Assembly: GCF_013364275.1 (NCBI RefSeq)
Contig: NZ_CP054932.1
Span: forward strand, 2,728,001 to 2,792,000
Direction: 5' to 3'
Length of the DNA: 64,000 nucleotides
DNA from: Actinomadura sp. NAK00032
GTDB lineage: Bacteria > Actinomycetota > Actinomycetes > Streptosporangiales > Streptosporangiaceae
Part shown: positions 40,772-49,283 of the stretch, piece after piece
Numbering within the stretch: position 1 is the stretch's first letter
How the letters are laid out: every line of letters starts with the position of its first letter
The notes under the pieces: generated by a model
Seen by the model: the letters and a program-made list of their open reading frames with translations, nothing else
The model's database searches: none
Told to the model about the DNA's origin: nothing
Position numbers and translations under genes: made by a program

Positions 40772-41323
40772 TCAGCGGGGGAGGGCGCCCAGGAGGAGGA
40801 GGCGGAACGCGTCGGCGGTGCCGGTGGGGTCGCCGGTGGCCAGGCGGCGGAGGGCGAGGCCGTAGAGCATGGCGACGATCGCGGGGGCGTGGTGTTCGGC
40901 GTCGGGGATGCCGAGGGCCTTCAGGACGGCGGTGGCCAGGTCGTCGTAGGCGGCGACGGAGCGCTTCGAGGTCTCCAGGAGGCCCGGGTCGCGGGCGGCG
41001 TGCAGGTGGAGTTCCAGGTTCGCGATCTGCTCGGGGCCGTCGGTGAAGTCGAGGATCGCCTTCTCGACCTGGTCGGGGGCCTGGGCCGGGTCCACGCCCG
41101 AGTCGGCCAGGGCCGTGGCGTAGGCGGTGATGCGGGCTATCTCCTGCTCCACGAAGGTGTGCAGGGCCTCGCGGAGGAGGTCCTCCTGGCTCGGGAAGTG
41201 GTAGGTCAGGGAGCCGAGTGAGACGCCGGCCGCGCGGGCGACGGCACGGTTGGTCACGGCGCCGATCCCTCGCTCGCCGATGAGGCGGAGGGTGGCCTGG
41301 AGGATCCGGTCGCGGGCGCTCAT
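40772..41323 (-). CDS. TetR-family regulator of adjacent amidase
   Basis: 183 residues. HTH: GIGAVTNRAVARAAGVSLGS then LTYHFPSQEDLLREAL; the helical ligand domain follows. It is divergent from the amidase gene, and a perfect 26-bp palindrome (41358-41383) lies between the two starts, so it most likely represses both. The ligand is unknown, perhaps an amide substrate. Confidence 0.92.
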   Translation of the reverse strand: MSARDRILQATLRLIGERGIGAVTNRAVARAAGVSLGSLTYHFPSQEDLLREALHTFVEQEIARITAYATALADSGVDPAQAPDQVEKAILDFTDGPEQIANLELHLHAARDPGLLETSKRSVAAYDDLATAVLKALGIPDAEHHAPAIVAMLYGLALRRLATGDPTGTADAFRLLLLGALPR

Positions 41324-41357
41324 CGGTGCACAGTCTTCCCCAAGTCGTGCGCGTTCA

Positions 41358-41383
41358 GTATCGTTCGTTCGAACGAACGATAC
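41358..41383. promoter_or_regulatory. Perfect 26-bp palindromic TetR operator
   Basis: GTATCGTTCGTTC followed directly by its exact complement. It contains repeated GTTC half-sites and ends 11 bases before the amidase GTG. Length and symmetry suit two TetR dimers. Confidence 0.85.
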
Positions 41384-41394
41384 CGGGAGGTCGC

Positions 41395-42768
41395 GTGTTG
41401 GGGTTGGCGGGGCAGGCGGCGGCGCTGGCGCGGGGGGACGTCTCGTCCAGCGAGCTGGTCGAGGAGAGCCTGGAGCGCATCGGGCGCGAGGAGTCGCTCG
41501 GGGCCTTCCGGGTGGTGCGGGCGGCGGCCGCGGCGCAGGAGGCGCTGGCGGCCGACAAGCGGCTCGCGGACGGGGAGCGGCTGCCGCTGCTCGGGGTGCC
41601 CGTGGCCATCAAGGACGACACCGATCTGGCGGGGGAGACCACGCCGTTCGCGGTCGCGGGGGACCACCGTCCCGCGGCGCGGGACGCGGAGGTCGTGAAG
41701 CGGCTGCGGGCGGCCGGGGCCGTCATCGTCGGGAAGACCACGACGTGCGAGCTGGGGCTGTGGCCGTTCAGCGAGTCGCCCGAGTACGGGTGCGCGCGCA
41801 ATCCGTGGAATCCCGACTACACGCCGGGCGGGTCGTCGGGGGGCTCGGCCGCGGCCGTGGCGGCGGGGATGGTCGCGGCGGCGGTCGGGTCGGACGGGGC
41901 CGGGTCGATCCGCATTCCAGCGGCGTGGACGGGGCTCGTCGGCATCAAGCCGCAGCGGGGGAGGGTCTCGGGGTACCCGCAGACCGATCCGTTCAACGGC
42001 ATCACCGTGTGGGGGCCGCTGGCGCGCAGCGTCGAGGACGCCGCCCTGATGCTCGACGTGCTGAGCGGGAGCCATCCGGACGACGTCTACCAGGTCGATC
42101 CGCCGACGACGCCCTTCGTGGAGGCCGCGCGGCGGGAACCCGGGCGGCTCAGGATCGCCGTTTCCTTCCGCACGGCGTTCGGGGTCAGCGGCAAGCTCGA
42201 CCCGGAGATCCGGGCGGCGGTCGAGCGGCTGGCCAGGAGGCTGACCGATCTCGGGCACAAGGTGTTCCCGGCCGATCCCGACTACGGGCTGGTCGGCCTC
42301 GGTCTCATCCCGCGCGGGACGGCCGGCGTCGCCGACTGGCTGGACTCGCTGCCGAATCCGCGGCCCGAGCCCCGGACGGAGGTCGAGGCGCGCATCGGAC
42401 GCGTCGTCGGGAAGCGGCTGCTGCCGCTGGCGAAGCGGATGGACCCCTACCTGCGGCGCAAGGTCGGCCGCATCTTCCAGATCGCCGACGTGGTGCTGAC
42501 GCCCACCACGGCGCAGCCGCCGCTGCGGGTGGGGGCGTTCGACGGGGCCGGCTATCAGAAGACGCAGTCGGGGGTCGCGGCGGCCTGCCCTTACGCGTGG
42601 ACGTGGAACGTGCTCGGGTGGCCGGGAGTGAACGTCCCGGCCGGGTTCACCAAGCGCGGCCTGCCGATCGGGGCGCAGCTCCTCGGGCACGACTCCGACG
42701 AGGCCACGCTCATCTCGCTGGCGGCGCAGCTGGAGGCCGTCGAGGGGTGGGGCGAGCGGCGTCCGTAG
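41395..42768 (+). CDS. Amidase (amidase signature family)
   Basis: 457 residues. GTG 41395 with GGGAGG four bases before it is the start; the in-frame codons upstream cross the operator. The catalytic triad is visible: Lys in LLGVPVAIKDDTDLAG, and the two serines in the Gly/Ser-rich stretch YTPGGSSGGSAAAVAAG and DGAGSIRIPAAWTGLVG. Members hydrolyse aliphatic or aromatic amides; specificity is not readable. Regulated by the divergent TetR gene. Confidence 0.92.
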   Translation: MLGLAGQAAALARGDVSSSELVEESLERIGREESLGAFRVVRAAAAAQEALAADKRLADGERLPLLGVPVAIKDDTDLAGETTPFAVAGDHRPAARDAEVVKRLRAAGAVIVGKTTTCELGLWPFSESPEYGCARNPWNPDYTPGGSSGGSAAAVAAGMVAAAVGSDGAGSIRIPAAWTGLVGIKPQRGRVSGYPQTDPFNGITVWGPLARSVEDAALMLDVLSGSHPDDVYQVDPPTTPFVEAARREPGRLRIAVSFRTAFGVSGKLDPEIRAAVERLARRLTDLGHKVFPADPDYGLVGLGLIPRGTAGVADWLDSLPNPRPEPRTEVEARIGRVVGKRLLPLAKRMDPYLRRKVGRIFQIADVVLTPTTAQPPLRVGAFDGAGYQKTQSGVAAACPYAWTWNVLGWPGVNVPAGFTKRGLPIGAQLLGHDSDEATLISLAAQLEAVEGWGERRP

Positions 42769-42772
42769 GCGA

Positions 42773-42798
42773 GGCGGGCCGCTCCGGGGCGGCCCGCC
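42773..42798. terminator. Bidirectional terminator between amidase and SDR genes
   Basis: GGCGGGCCG (42773-42781) pairs perfectly with CGGCCCGCC (42790-42798), 8-base loop, between convergent stops. Confidence 0.75.
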
Positions 42799-42799
42799 C

Positions 42800-43561
42800 T
42801 CAGTAGCCCGCGCCCGTCAGCATGCCGCCGTCGACCAGGACCTCGCTGCCGGTGCAGTAGGACGAGTCGTCCGAGGCCAGGTAGACGACCAGGCCCGAGA
42901 CCTCCTTGGACTTGGCCATGCGGCCGAGGGGGAGGGAGTTCAGGAACGCGTCGGCGCTGTCGGCCTTGGCCGCGATGATGTCGTCCTGCATGAACAGCGG
43001 GGTGACGACGCCGCCGGGGTGGATCGAGTTCACCCGGATGCCGTACTTGCCGAGCTCGCGCGCGGCGGACTTGGTGAGGCCGCGGACGCCGAACTTGCTG
43101 GCGCTGTAGGCGGCGAGGCCGGACGCGCCGATGAACCCCTCGGTGGACGACACGTTGACGATCGAGCCGCCGCCGGCGTCGCGCATCGGCGCGGTCACCG
43201 ACTTCACGCCGAGCCACTGGCCGACCAGGTTCACGTCGAGGATCCGGCGGAACTCGTCGAGGCCCATGTCCTCGATGCTCTTGTGCCGGATGATCCCGGC
43301 GTTGTTGACCAGGACGTTCAGCGCGCCGAACGCGGACGTCGCGGTCTCGACGGCGGTCTGCCAGTCGTCCGGCGAGGTGACGTCCATCCGGACGAAGCGG
43401 GCGGCGTCGCCGAGGTCGGCGGCGAGCTTGGCGCCCTCCTCCTCCAAGACGTCGCCGAACACGACCTTGGCCCCCTCGTCCAGGAACCGGCGGACGTGCG
43501 ACTTGCCCATCCCGCGCGCACCACCGGTGATCAGCGCCACCTTGCCGTCCAGCTGACCCAT
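42800..43561 (-). CDS. Short-chain dehydrogenase/reductase (SDR)
   Basis: 253 residues from ATG 43561 with GAGGAGC six bases before. Cofactor motif TGGARGMGKSHVRRFL, NNAGIIRHKS, catalytic Ser in VNVSSTEGFIG and YSASKFGVRG. Classical NAD(P)-dependent SDR, close to 3-alpha/20-beta-hydroxysteroid or 3-oxoacyl reductase types. Its upstream region holds AACGCTTGGT (43603-43612), a half of the CAAGCGCTTG-type boxes near the KstR2-like regulator at 49284, which would fit a steroid or lipid role. Confidence 0.92.
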   Translation of the reverse strand: MGQLDGKVALITGGARGMGKSHVRRFLDEGAKVVFGDVLEEEGAKLAADLGDAARFVRMDVTSPDDWQTAVETATSAFGALNVLVNNAGIIRHKSIEDMGLDEFRRILDVNLVGQWLGVKSVTAPMRDAGGGSIVNVSSTEGFIGASGLAAYSASKFGVRGLTKSAARELGKYGIRVNSIHPGGVVTPLFMQDDIIAAKADSADAFLNSLPLGRMAKSKEVSGLVVYLASDDSSYCTGSEVLVDGGMLTGAGY

Positions 43562-43637
43562 CAACGCTCCTCGTCGCCCGTAAGCCTGCGGCTAACCTAG
43601 CGAACGCTTGGTCAACTGAACAAGGCGGCCCCGGACG

Positions 43638-44213
43638 TCAGGCGCGCAGCCCGGTGAACAGCAGGGTCAGCATCCGGTCGGCGTAGGCGGCCGGGTCGGG
43701 GGTGCGCTCGGACGCCACCCCGATCGCGTTGGTGAGCCGGAGCAGGTCGCGCGGGTCGATCTCGGCGCGGAGGGCCCCCGCCCGCTGCGCCCGCGCCAGC
43801 AGTCGGCCGAGCGCGTCGCAGATCGAGGCCGCGGCGGCGCCGAGGCCGGTGTCGGCCCACTCCGCCGACATCGCCTCGATGATCACCGTGGCGGTGCCGC
43901 GCGGGGTCGCCGCGCCCGCGAGGTAGCTGCGCAGCCAGCGGTCGAGGGCGGCCTCGGCGCCGCCCGGATCGGGGTCGGCGAGCAGTTCGTCGGCGTGCGC
44001 GAGGAGCCCGTCGATCCGCTCCCGCAGGACGGCGTGCAGCAGCGCGTCGCGGGTCGGGAAGTGCCGGTACAGCGTCCCGGAACCGACGCCCGCGCGCTTG
44101 GCGATGTCGTCGAGGGAGGCGCCCGTGCCGTGCTCGGTGAACGCGGTCCGGGCGGTCGTGATCAGTCGCTCGTAGTTGCGGCGGGCGTCGGCCCGCATCG
44201 GGCGGGTGTCCAT
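43638..44213 (-). CDS. TetR-family regulator
   Basis: 191 residues from ATG 44213 (MDTRPMRADARRNYERLITT). HTH: GTGASLDDIAKRAGVGSGTL then YRHFPTRDALLHAVL; C-terminal domain with WLRSYLAGAATPRGTATVII, as in regulators of the SbtR/YcfQ-like group. It reads in the same direction as the SDR gene, 76 bases before it, so it may control that gene or an unlinked one. Confidence 0.9.
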   Translation of the reverse strand: MDTRPMRADARRNYERLITTARTAFTEHGTGASLDDIAKRAGVGSGTLYRHFPTRDALLHAVLRERIDGLLAHADELLADPDPGGAEAALDRWLRSYLAGAATPRGTATVIIEAMSAEWADTGLGAAAASICDALGRLLARAQRAGALRAEIDPRDLLRLTNAIGVASERTPDPAAYADRMLTLLFTGLRA

Positions 44214-44300
44214 GGGCACCGTCCAGCGGTCTGGCGGACGACCTGCGGTGGTCACCGCCTTGCGTTGGGGACGAGCCTGCCATCTTCCAGGGCGGACGCG

Positions 44301-44999
44301 CTACCCGTCGCCGCGCCCGGCCAGCGCGTCCCGGGACAGCCGGTCGGCCCGGCGGGTGGTCTCCGGCAGCCGGAACTCGGGGGTGAGGGCCAGCACGACG
44401 CGGCACGCCGTGTCGAGGTCGACGCGGTGCCCGACGGACACGAACACCGGCTTCACGCCGTCCCGCGTGCGCAGCACCCGCCCCACGACCTCGCCGCCGT
44501 CCACCAGCGGGCTGGTGTCGCCGCGCCGCGCGCCCGGCTGCTCGTAGGCGCCGATGAAGGCGGTCTTGCCGACGCCGATGGACGGCAGCCCGGTCAGGAC
44601 GCCGAGGTGGCAGGCGAGCCCGAACCGGCGGGGGTGCGCGATCCCGAACCCGTCGCAGACGAGCAGGTCGGGCGTGGTGGTGAGGCCGCGCAGCGCCTCC
44701 AGCAGGGTCGGCAGCTCGCGGAACGCGAACAGGCCCGGGACGTAGGGGAACGCGGCCGTGCCGACGGCCACCGACTCCTCCAGCACCTCCAGCGTGGTGC
44801 CGTCCAGGACGACCGCGGCGGCGGCCAGCCGCGTCCCGGTGCCGCCGCCGTCGCCCGCGTAGGAGACGTCCAGCCCCGCGACCGTGCGCGGCGCGGCCGG
44901 GCCGGGGACGTCCAGTTCCAGCAGCGGGCGCAGCCGGTCCTGGATCGCCTCGGCCTCCGCGGCCGTGGCCGGCCAGTCGTGCAGTTCGCGTACCACCAT
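44301..44999 (-). CDS. nfi: Endonuclease V (deoxyinosine-specific)
   Basis: 232 residues from ATG 44999. VAGLDVSYAG and LLVCDGFGIAHPRRFGLACH supply the metal-binding acidic residues; PYVPGLFAFRELPTLLEALR and PSIGVGKTAFIGAYEQPG are family hallmarks. It nicks DNA near deaminated adenine to start alternative excision repair. An extended loop (YAGDGGGTGTRL) is typical of actinobacterial members. It follows the serine hydrolase gene by 50 bases on the same strand. Confidence 0.95.
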   Translation of the reverse strand: MVVRELHDWPATAAEAEAIQDRLRPLLELDVPGPAAPRTVAGLDVSYAGDGGGTGTRLAAAAVVLDGTTLEVLEESVAVGTAAFPYVPGLFAFRELPTLLEALRGLTTTPDLLVCDGFGIAHPRRFGLACHLGVLTGLPSIGVGKTAFIGAYEQPGARRGDTSPLVDGGEVVGRVLRTRDGVKPVFVSVGHRVDLDTACRVVLALTPEFRLPETTRRADRLSRDALAGRGDG

Positions 45000-45049
45000 G
45001 CCCGGGACGCTACCGCCCGCGAAGAGCGCGGCCGCAGGACGGCGCGCCT

Positions 45050-46213
45050 TCAGGACAGGGACGCGTACGCCGCCTCGGTCAGCCGGAAGGCGCGCAGGTC
45101 GCCGGTCGCCTGGTCGCCCATCAGGTTCGGCAGGTAGGCGAGCGCGAGCCCGGCGTCCGGGTCGCCGAGGCCGATGGACCCGCCCGCGCCGGTGTGCCCG
45201 AACGCCGTCGCCCGCGCCGCCTTCGGGACGTAGTACGTCTGGGCCGGGCGCATGAAGCCGAGCCCGAACGCGCTGTCGATGAGCAGCGTCCGGTCCGGGC
45301 CGCTGACACGTGGGCGCATCGCCTCGCGCAGTGTGTCCGGGCGCAGGATCCGGCCCGCCGCGAGGTCGCGGTAGAACGCGGCGAACGCGGGCGCGGTGGC
45401 GAGCATCCCGGCGGACGGCCAGCCCGCGCGCAGCACGACGGGGTTGTTGAAGCCGCCCTTGCCGGGGCTCGGGTTGCCGAGCGACCGGTTCATCGCGCTG
45501 TCCGGGTCGGTGTACGCGGCGGCGAGCCGGGTCAGCAGCCCGCGGTCGGAGGTCCGCGGCGTGTCGGCGGCGCCGCGCCGTCCGGCCGACATCTTCGCGG
45601 CGCGCTCGATCACCCCGTCCGGGGCGCCGATCCACAGGTCGAGGCCGCCGGCGAACTCGTCCTTGACGAACGCGCCGACCGTCCGCCCGCCGTGCCGCCG
45701 GACGATCTCGCCGGCCAGCCAGCCGTAGGTCAGCGCGTGGTAGCCGTGCGCCGAGCCAGGCTTCCACTCCGGCTCCTGCGCGGCCAGAAGCGAGGCGAGC
45801 GCGGCGGGGTCCGCGGCCTCCTCGGCGGACACCGGACGCGCGAACGCGGGCAGCCCCACCTGGTGCGACAGCAGGTGCGCGGCGGTCGCGCCGTCCTTGC
45901 CCGCGGCGCCGAACTCCGGCCACCAGTCCGTGACCGGGCCGTCCATGTCGTAGGCGCCGCGCTCGGCGAGCAGCATCGCGGCGGTGGCCGTGACCGCCTT
46001 GGTGCAGGAGAAGCCGAAGCAGGGGGTGTCCGGCAGCCACGCGCGGCCGGTGCGGCGGTCGGCGGTGCCGCCCCACAGGTCGACGACCTTGCGGTCGCCC
46101 GCGTACACGGCGACGGCGGCGCCGAGCTCGCGCCCCTCGGCGAAGTTCCGCTCGAACACCTCCCGCACGCCGGCGAACGCCGGATCGCAGTGCCCCTGCA
46201 CCACAGTGCTCAT
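45050..46213 (-). CDS. Serine hydrolase, beta-lactamase (class C-like) family
   Basis: 387 residues from ATG 46213 with GAGAGGA seven bases upstream. S-x-x-K in CFGFSCTKAVTATAAMLLAE, Tyr motif YHALTYGWLAGEIVRRHGG, and HTGAGG in AFGHTGAGGSIGLGDPDAG define the active site. No signal peptide, so it is cytoplasmic and closer to EstB/LpqK-like esterases than to antibiotic-destroying lactamases. A palindrome TAGAA-tcacg-TTCTA (46242-46256) lies in its promoter. Confidence 0.92.
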   Translation of the reverse strand: MSTVVQGHCDPAFAGVREVFERNFAEGRELGAAVAVYAGDRKVVDLWGGTADRRTGRAWLPDTPCFGFSCTKAVTATAAMLLAERGAYDMDGPVTDWWPEFGAAGKDGATAAHLLSHQVGLPAFARPVSAEEAADPAALASLLAAQEPEWKPGSAHGYHALTYGWLAGEIVRRHGGRTVGAFVKDEFAGGLDLWIGAPDGVIERAAKMSAGRRGAADTPRTSDRGLLTRLAAAYTDPDSAMNRSLGNPSPGKGGFNNPVVLRAGWPSAGMLATAPAFAAFYRDLAAGRILRPDTLREAMRPRVSGPDRTLLIDSAFGLGFMRPAQTYYVPKAARATAFGHTGAGGSIGLGDPDAGLALAYLPNLMGDQATGDLRAFRLTEAAYASLS

Positions 46214-46241
46214 GCCGCTGTCCTCTCCCACGGGGGCTCCA

Positions 46242-46256
46242 TAGAATCACGTTCTA
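46242..46256. promoter_or_regulatory. TAGAA/TTCTA palindrome before serine hydrolase gene
   Basis: Perfect 5-base arms with a 5-base centre, 29 bases upstream of the start. Resembles KstR-type TAGAACGTGTTCTA sites but one base longer in the middle, so the assignment is weak. Confidence 0.35.
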
Positions 46257-46300
46257 GGATTCCCCGCCGAGCCCGCACCCGAGCCGGGACCCGGCAGGGG

Positions 46301-47950
46301 TCAGCGGCCGAGGTGGTGCACGGGCTGGGTCAGGGGCTCCGCGGCCGGACGCGCCGTGCCGGTGCGGCCGAACTCCAGCGTGAGCAGCGCGGCGGCCAGC
46401 TGGACGATGTCGAACCACGAGCGGAACGCGACGTTGCGCGGCTTGTAGGACGGCCGGAACTTCTTGTTGAACAGGTACAGCGACTCGACGGCGATCCACG
46501 GGTCCAGCAGGTGCAGGGCCTGGTATCCGGCCTTCTCCAGCAGGCCGCGCTCGTCGTGGTCGAGCAGCTCCCGGAACGCCGCGAAGTTCAGCGAGACGAC
46601 GCCGTGGCCGCGCTCGGCCGCGTACTCGATCATCTCGACGATGAGGCGCTCGTTGACGCCGTTCGGGCCGCCGGGGCTGCGGCGCATCGCGTCCAGGCTG
46701 ATGCCCTGACCGGCGGCGACGTAGCGCTGGAAGGCGATGGGCTCCTTGTCCTCGCCGTAGGCGATCGCGACGACGGCGCCCGGGTGGTAGCCGGTGAGCA
46801 ACTCGTCGAGGTTCATGGAGAACCCGCGCTCGGCCGCGCCGCCGAGGGACCGGGACGCGACGTCCAGCAGCCGCTCGCGCAGCGCGGGCGCCAGCTCCCG
46901 CTCCGGAAGGATCTGGGACGTGACGCCGGCGTTCCCGGTGCGCTTCACCGCCTGCCGGACGTTGCGCATCCGCCGCCCCGCCAGCGTGAACTCCGCGGGC
47001 CGGACGACGACCTCGTCGCCGAAACCGATCGTGCGGCACGGCCCCCAGGCGGGCAGCAGGTCGTCGCTCGCGCCGAGGACGGCCGGGCGCCAGCCCGTCG
47101 TCCGGCACATCGCGAGGAACGCGCGGACGGCGTCGCCGTGCGCGGCGGGGTCGCCGACCGGATCGCCGCCCGCCACCGCGACGCCGAACAGGACGCGGTA
47201 GCCGATCGCGGCCCGGCCGTCCGCGCTGAACACGTACGCCTTGTCGCGGCGCAGCGCGAACGGGGCCAGCGTGTCCGACCCGGGGTGCGCGACCAGGCCC
47301 GCGACGCGGCGGCGCTCGCCCTCGTCGCCGGGCGGCGGCGCGGGGTCGGCCGCGAGCAGCGTGGTGACCAGGACGAGCAGCCCGGCGGCGCCCGCGAGGC
47401 CGAGCACGCCGGGCAGCCAGGACGCGCCGTCCAGCGGCGCGCCGGTGGCGCCGAGCCCGGCGGCGACGGCGCCGACCGACCGGACCGACACGCCGCCGAA
47501 CAGCAGCGAGCCGGCGATCGCGGCGGCCACCAGGAACGCGCCCGTCTTCACCGCGGTGCGGACGCGCTCCTGGTGCGGGCGCACCGGGAACCGGTCGCGC
47601 TCCAGCCACAGCGCGCCGAGGACGGCGCCGAGCAGCGGCAGCCGCCACAGCGGGTCCTCGCCGGTGACGACGGCGAGCAGGCCGAGGGCGACCAGCACCG
47701 CGAGGCCGTACCAGGCGGCGCGGCGCCGCAGCAGGACGCCGCGGGCGACGAGGGCGAGCGCGAGCGCGATCACGATGGCGTGCGCGGGGGCGAGGGGGCT
47801 GCCGGTGACGATCCGGGACAGCCGGCCGAGCCACCCCGGCGTGCCGTGCAGCGCCGGCACCGCGATGAGCACGGCGACGAGCGCCGCGGCCGCCGCGAGC
47901 GGCCAGACGGGCCGGCCCGACGCGGGCACGGCCGATTTCCCTGGTTCCAC
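46301..47950 (-). CDS. DUF2156 membrane aminoacyltransferase-like protein (MprF/LysX type)
   Basis: 549 residues. GTG 47950 is preceded by GGAGG at 8 bases and is preferred to TTG 47980. About six transmembrane helices in residues 20-225 lead into a cytoplasmic GNAT-like DUF2156 domain (VFSADGRAAIGYRVLFGVAV, RNVRQAVKRTGNAGVTSQIL, SLNFAAFRELLDHDERGL). Relatives attach lysine or alanine to phosphatidylglycerol and lower envelope charge, aiding peptide-antibiotic resistance. The amino acid used is not evident. Confidence 0.87.
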   Translation of the reverse strand: MEPGKSAVPASGRPVWPLAAAAALVAVLIAVPALHGTPGWLGRLSRIVTGSPLAPAHAIVIALALALVARGVLLRRRAAWYGLAVLVALGLLAVVTGEDPLWRLPLLGAVLGALWLERDRFPVRPHQERVRTAVKTGAFLVAAAIAGSLLFGGVSVRSVGAVAAGLGATGAPLDGASWLPGVLGLAGAAGLLVLVTTLLAADPAPPPGDEGERRRVAGLVAHPGSDTLAPFALRRDKAYVFSADGRAAIGYRVLFGVAVAGGDPVGDPAAHGDAVRAFLAMCRTTGWRPAVLGASDDLLPAWGPCRTIGFGDEVVVRPAEFTLAGRRMRNVRQAVKRTGNAGVTSQILPERELAPALRERLLDVASRSLGGAAERGFSMNLDELLTGYHPGAVVAIAYGEDKEPIAFQRYVAAGQGISLDAMRRSPGGPNGVNERLIVEMIEYAAERGHGVVSLNFAAFRELLDHDERGLLEKAGYQALHLLDPWIAVESLYLFNKKFRPSYKPRNVAFRSWFDIVQLAAALLTLEFGRTGTARPAAEPLTQPVHHLGR

Positions 47951-48123
47951 GAAGGACACCTCCGCTGAGCCCCCAACCAAGATCCTTTGGAACTCATTCC
48001 CCTGGCCGGACGTTCTTCATCCCTCATGCGCAGACTACGGCCCGCGATGCCGCCCCGGAACGGCCGGTCTTCCCCGGGGTGGGAGGCGGTCCGCCAGGCG
48101 CACGCGTCTATAGGCTCGCGGTG

Positions 48124-48579
48124 ATGAAGAGGTTGCTGCTCGTCCATCACACGCCGTCACCGTCCGTCCAGGCGATGTACGAGGCGGTGCGCGCCGGGGC
48201 GTCCACCGACGAGGTCGAGGGCGTGGAGGTCGTGTCCCGCCCGGCGCTGACGGCGTCCGCCGTGGACGTCCTGGAGGCGGACGGCTACCTGCTCGGCACG
48301 CCGGTCAACCTCGGCTACCTCTCCGGGGCGCTCAAGCACTTCTTCGACCAGGTCTACTACCCGTGCCTGGAGGAGACCGTCCGCCGCCCCTTCGGGGCCT
48401 ACCTGCACGGCAACAACGACGCGACCGGCGCCCTGCGGGCGCTCGACTCCATCACCACCGGGCTGCGCTGGAAGGCCGTCCAGCCGCCGGTCGTGGTGAC
48501 GGGCGAGCCGGGCAAGGCCGACCTGGAGGCGTGCTGGGAGCTCGGCGCGATCACGGCGGCGGAACTCGGCGGCGTCTGA
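48124..48579 (+). CDS. Flavodoxin-like NAD(P)H oxidoreductase
   Basis: 151 residues from ATG 48124, seven bases after TAGGCT (48111-48116). MKRLLLVHHTPSPSVQAMYE is the FMN phosphate loop of the flavodoxin/WrbA fold; DGYLLGTPVNLGYLSGALKH then FFDQVYYPCLEETVRRPFGA binds the ring. Likely a cytoplasmic FMN reductase or quinone reductase. It stands alone. Confidence 0.87.
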   Translation: MKRLLLVHHTPSPSVQAMYEAVRAGASTDEVEGVEVVSRPALTASAVDVLEADGYLLGTPVNLGYLSGALKHFFDQVYYPCLEETVRRPFGAYLHGNNDATGALRALDSITTGLRWKAVQPPVVVTGEPGKADLEACWELGAITAAELGGV

Positions 48580-48637
48580 GCGGTCCCCGCGCCGGCGGCC
48601 GGCCGGGGTACGGACCGTGACGGAGAGTAAAACCGAG

Positions 48638-48647
48638 CAAGCGCTTG
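48638..48647. promoter_or_regulatory. CAAGCGCTTG box, copy 1
   Basis: Perfect 10-bp palindrome within GAGCAAGCGCTTGTGC, 59 bases after the flavodoxin-like gene stop. Same palindrome at 50022-50031 near the KstR2-like regulator. Confidence 0.45.
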
Positions 48648-48682
48648 TGCCCGAATGGTTTTCGGGTTAGTTTCAGCAGAGA

Positions 48683-48722
48683 CGCCCGCTGGGAACGGAT
48701 CGCGCCCCGTTCCCGGCGGGCG
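48683..48722. terminator. Hairpin between convergent genes
   Basis: CGCCCGCTGGGAACGG (48683-48698) pairs with CCGTTCCCGGCGGGCG (48707-48722) with one G-T pair and an 8-base loop; serves both the flavodoxin-like gene and the leftward small gene. Confidence 0.75.
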
Positions 48723-48732
48723 GCATACGCGG

Positions 48733-48963
48733 TCAGCCCCGGTGCCGCAGATTCATGATCTCGTCGCGCAACTGCTGCGGCGTCGCCGCCTCCAGCAGCC
48801 GCGGCCCGTCACGCAGCGGAACCATCGCCCACCACGACCCGGTCGCCTCGCCGAACCAGACGCGCACTCCCGGAAACTGCTCCTGGAGGCCGCGCGCGGT
48901 GGCGGCGCGCATGGCCGCGGGCGTGGGCTCGTCGCGACCCGCGGCGCCCCGTTGAGCCGTCAT
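48733..48963 (-). CDS. Small WFG/WWA protein, paralogue of 4361-4759
   Basis: 76 residues from ATG 48963, with a GGGGGGAGGG ribosome site. EQFPGVRVWFGEATGSWWAM and LLEAATPQQLRDEIMNLRHR align with the core of the 132-residue protein at 4361. This copy lacks the Pro/Arg-rich extension, so the core is about 60 residues. Unknown function; two aromatic clusters (VWFG, SWWAM) suggest a binding surface. Confidence 0.75.
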   Translation of the reverse strand: MTAQRGAAGRDEPTPAAMRAATARGLQEQFPGVRVWFGEATGSWWAMVPLRDGPRLLEAATPQQLRDEIMNLRHRG

Positions 48964-49283
48964 GCCGCCCTCCCCCCGTAGATGTCTCCAGTAACAGCGT
49001 CCCCACGGACCAATGCGTCACCCCTACTCGGCAATTTGTGACTAAGCACACTATGGGGGTTGGCGCCCTCTCACAGTGGGATACCGCGCCGGATGTGCTC
49101 CAACGGATGTATTCGGGGGAGAACCGAGCGGCATCGCCGGTCGCGCGACCGGGGCGGAACCGTACGATGACGGGCGAAGACGGCACGATGGGACGCCCGT
49201 CCGATGGCAGCCGTCAGCGGCCGCCGGCGCCCGTCCGCCAACCCTGGACGCGCGTGGACGCGGCGTACCCCGGCGCGAGCCGT
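48964..49283. other. Gap of 320 bases with a possible promoter and no gene
   Basis: I see no convincing coding sequence. A perfect 16-bp palindrome CCGGTCGCGCGACCGG (49137-49152) is followed by a TACGAT box (49163-49168) pointing rightward, into the 3' end of the leftward TetR gene. TGTG-actaag-CACA lies near 49037-49050. It may hold the promoter of the small leftward gene plus a remnant or an antisense transcript. Confidence 0.4.

Noticed and set aside
44301..46250. Single 649-residue fusion of serine hydrolase and endonuclease V
   Set aside because: The frame of the endonuclease V gene merely stays open antisense-like through the hydrolase, which uses another frame; the true endonuclease start is 44999.
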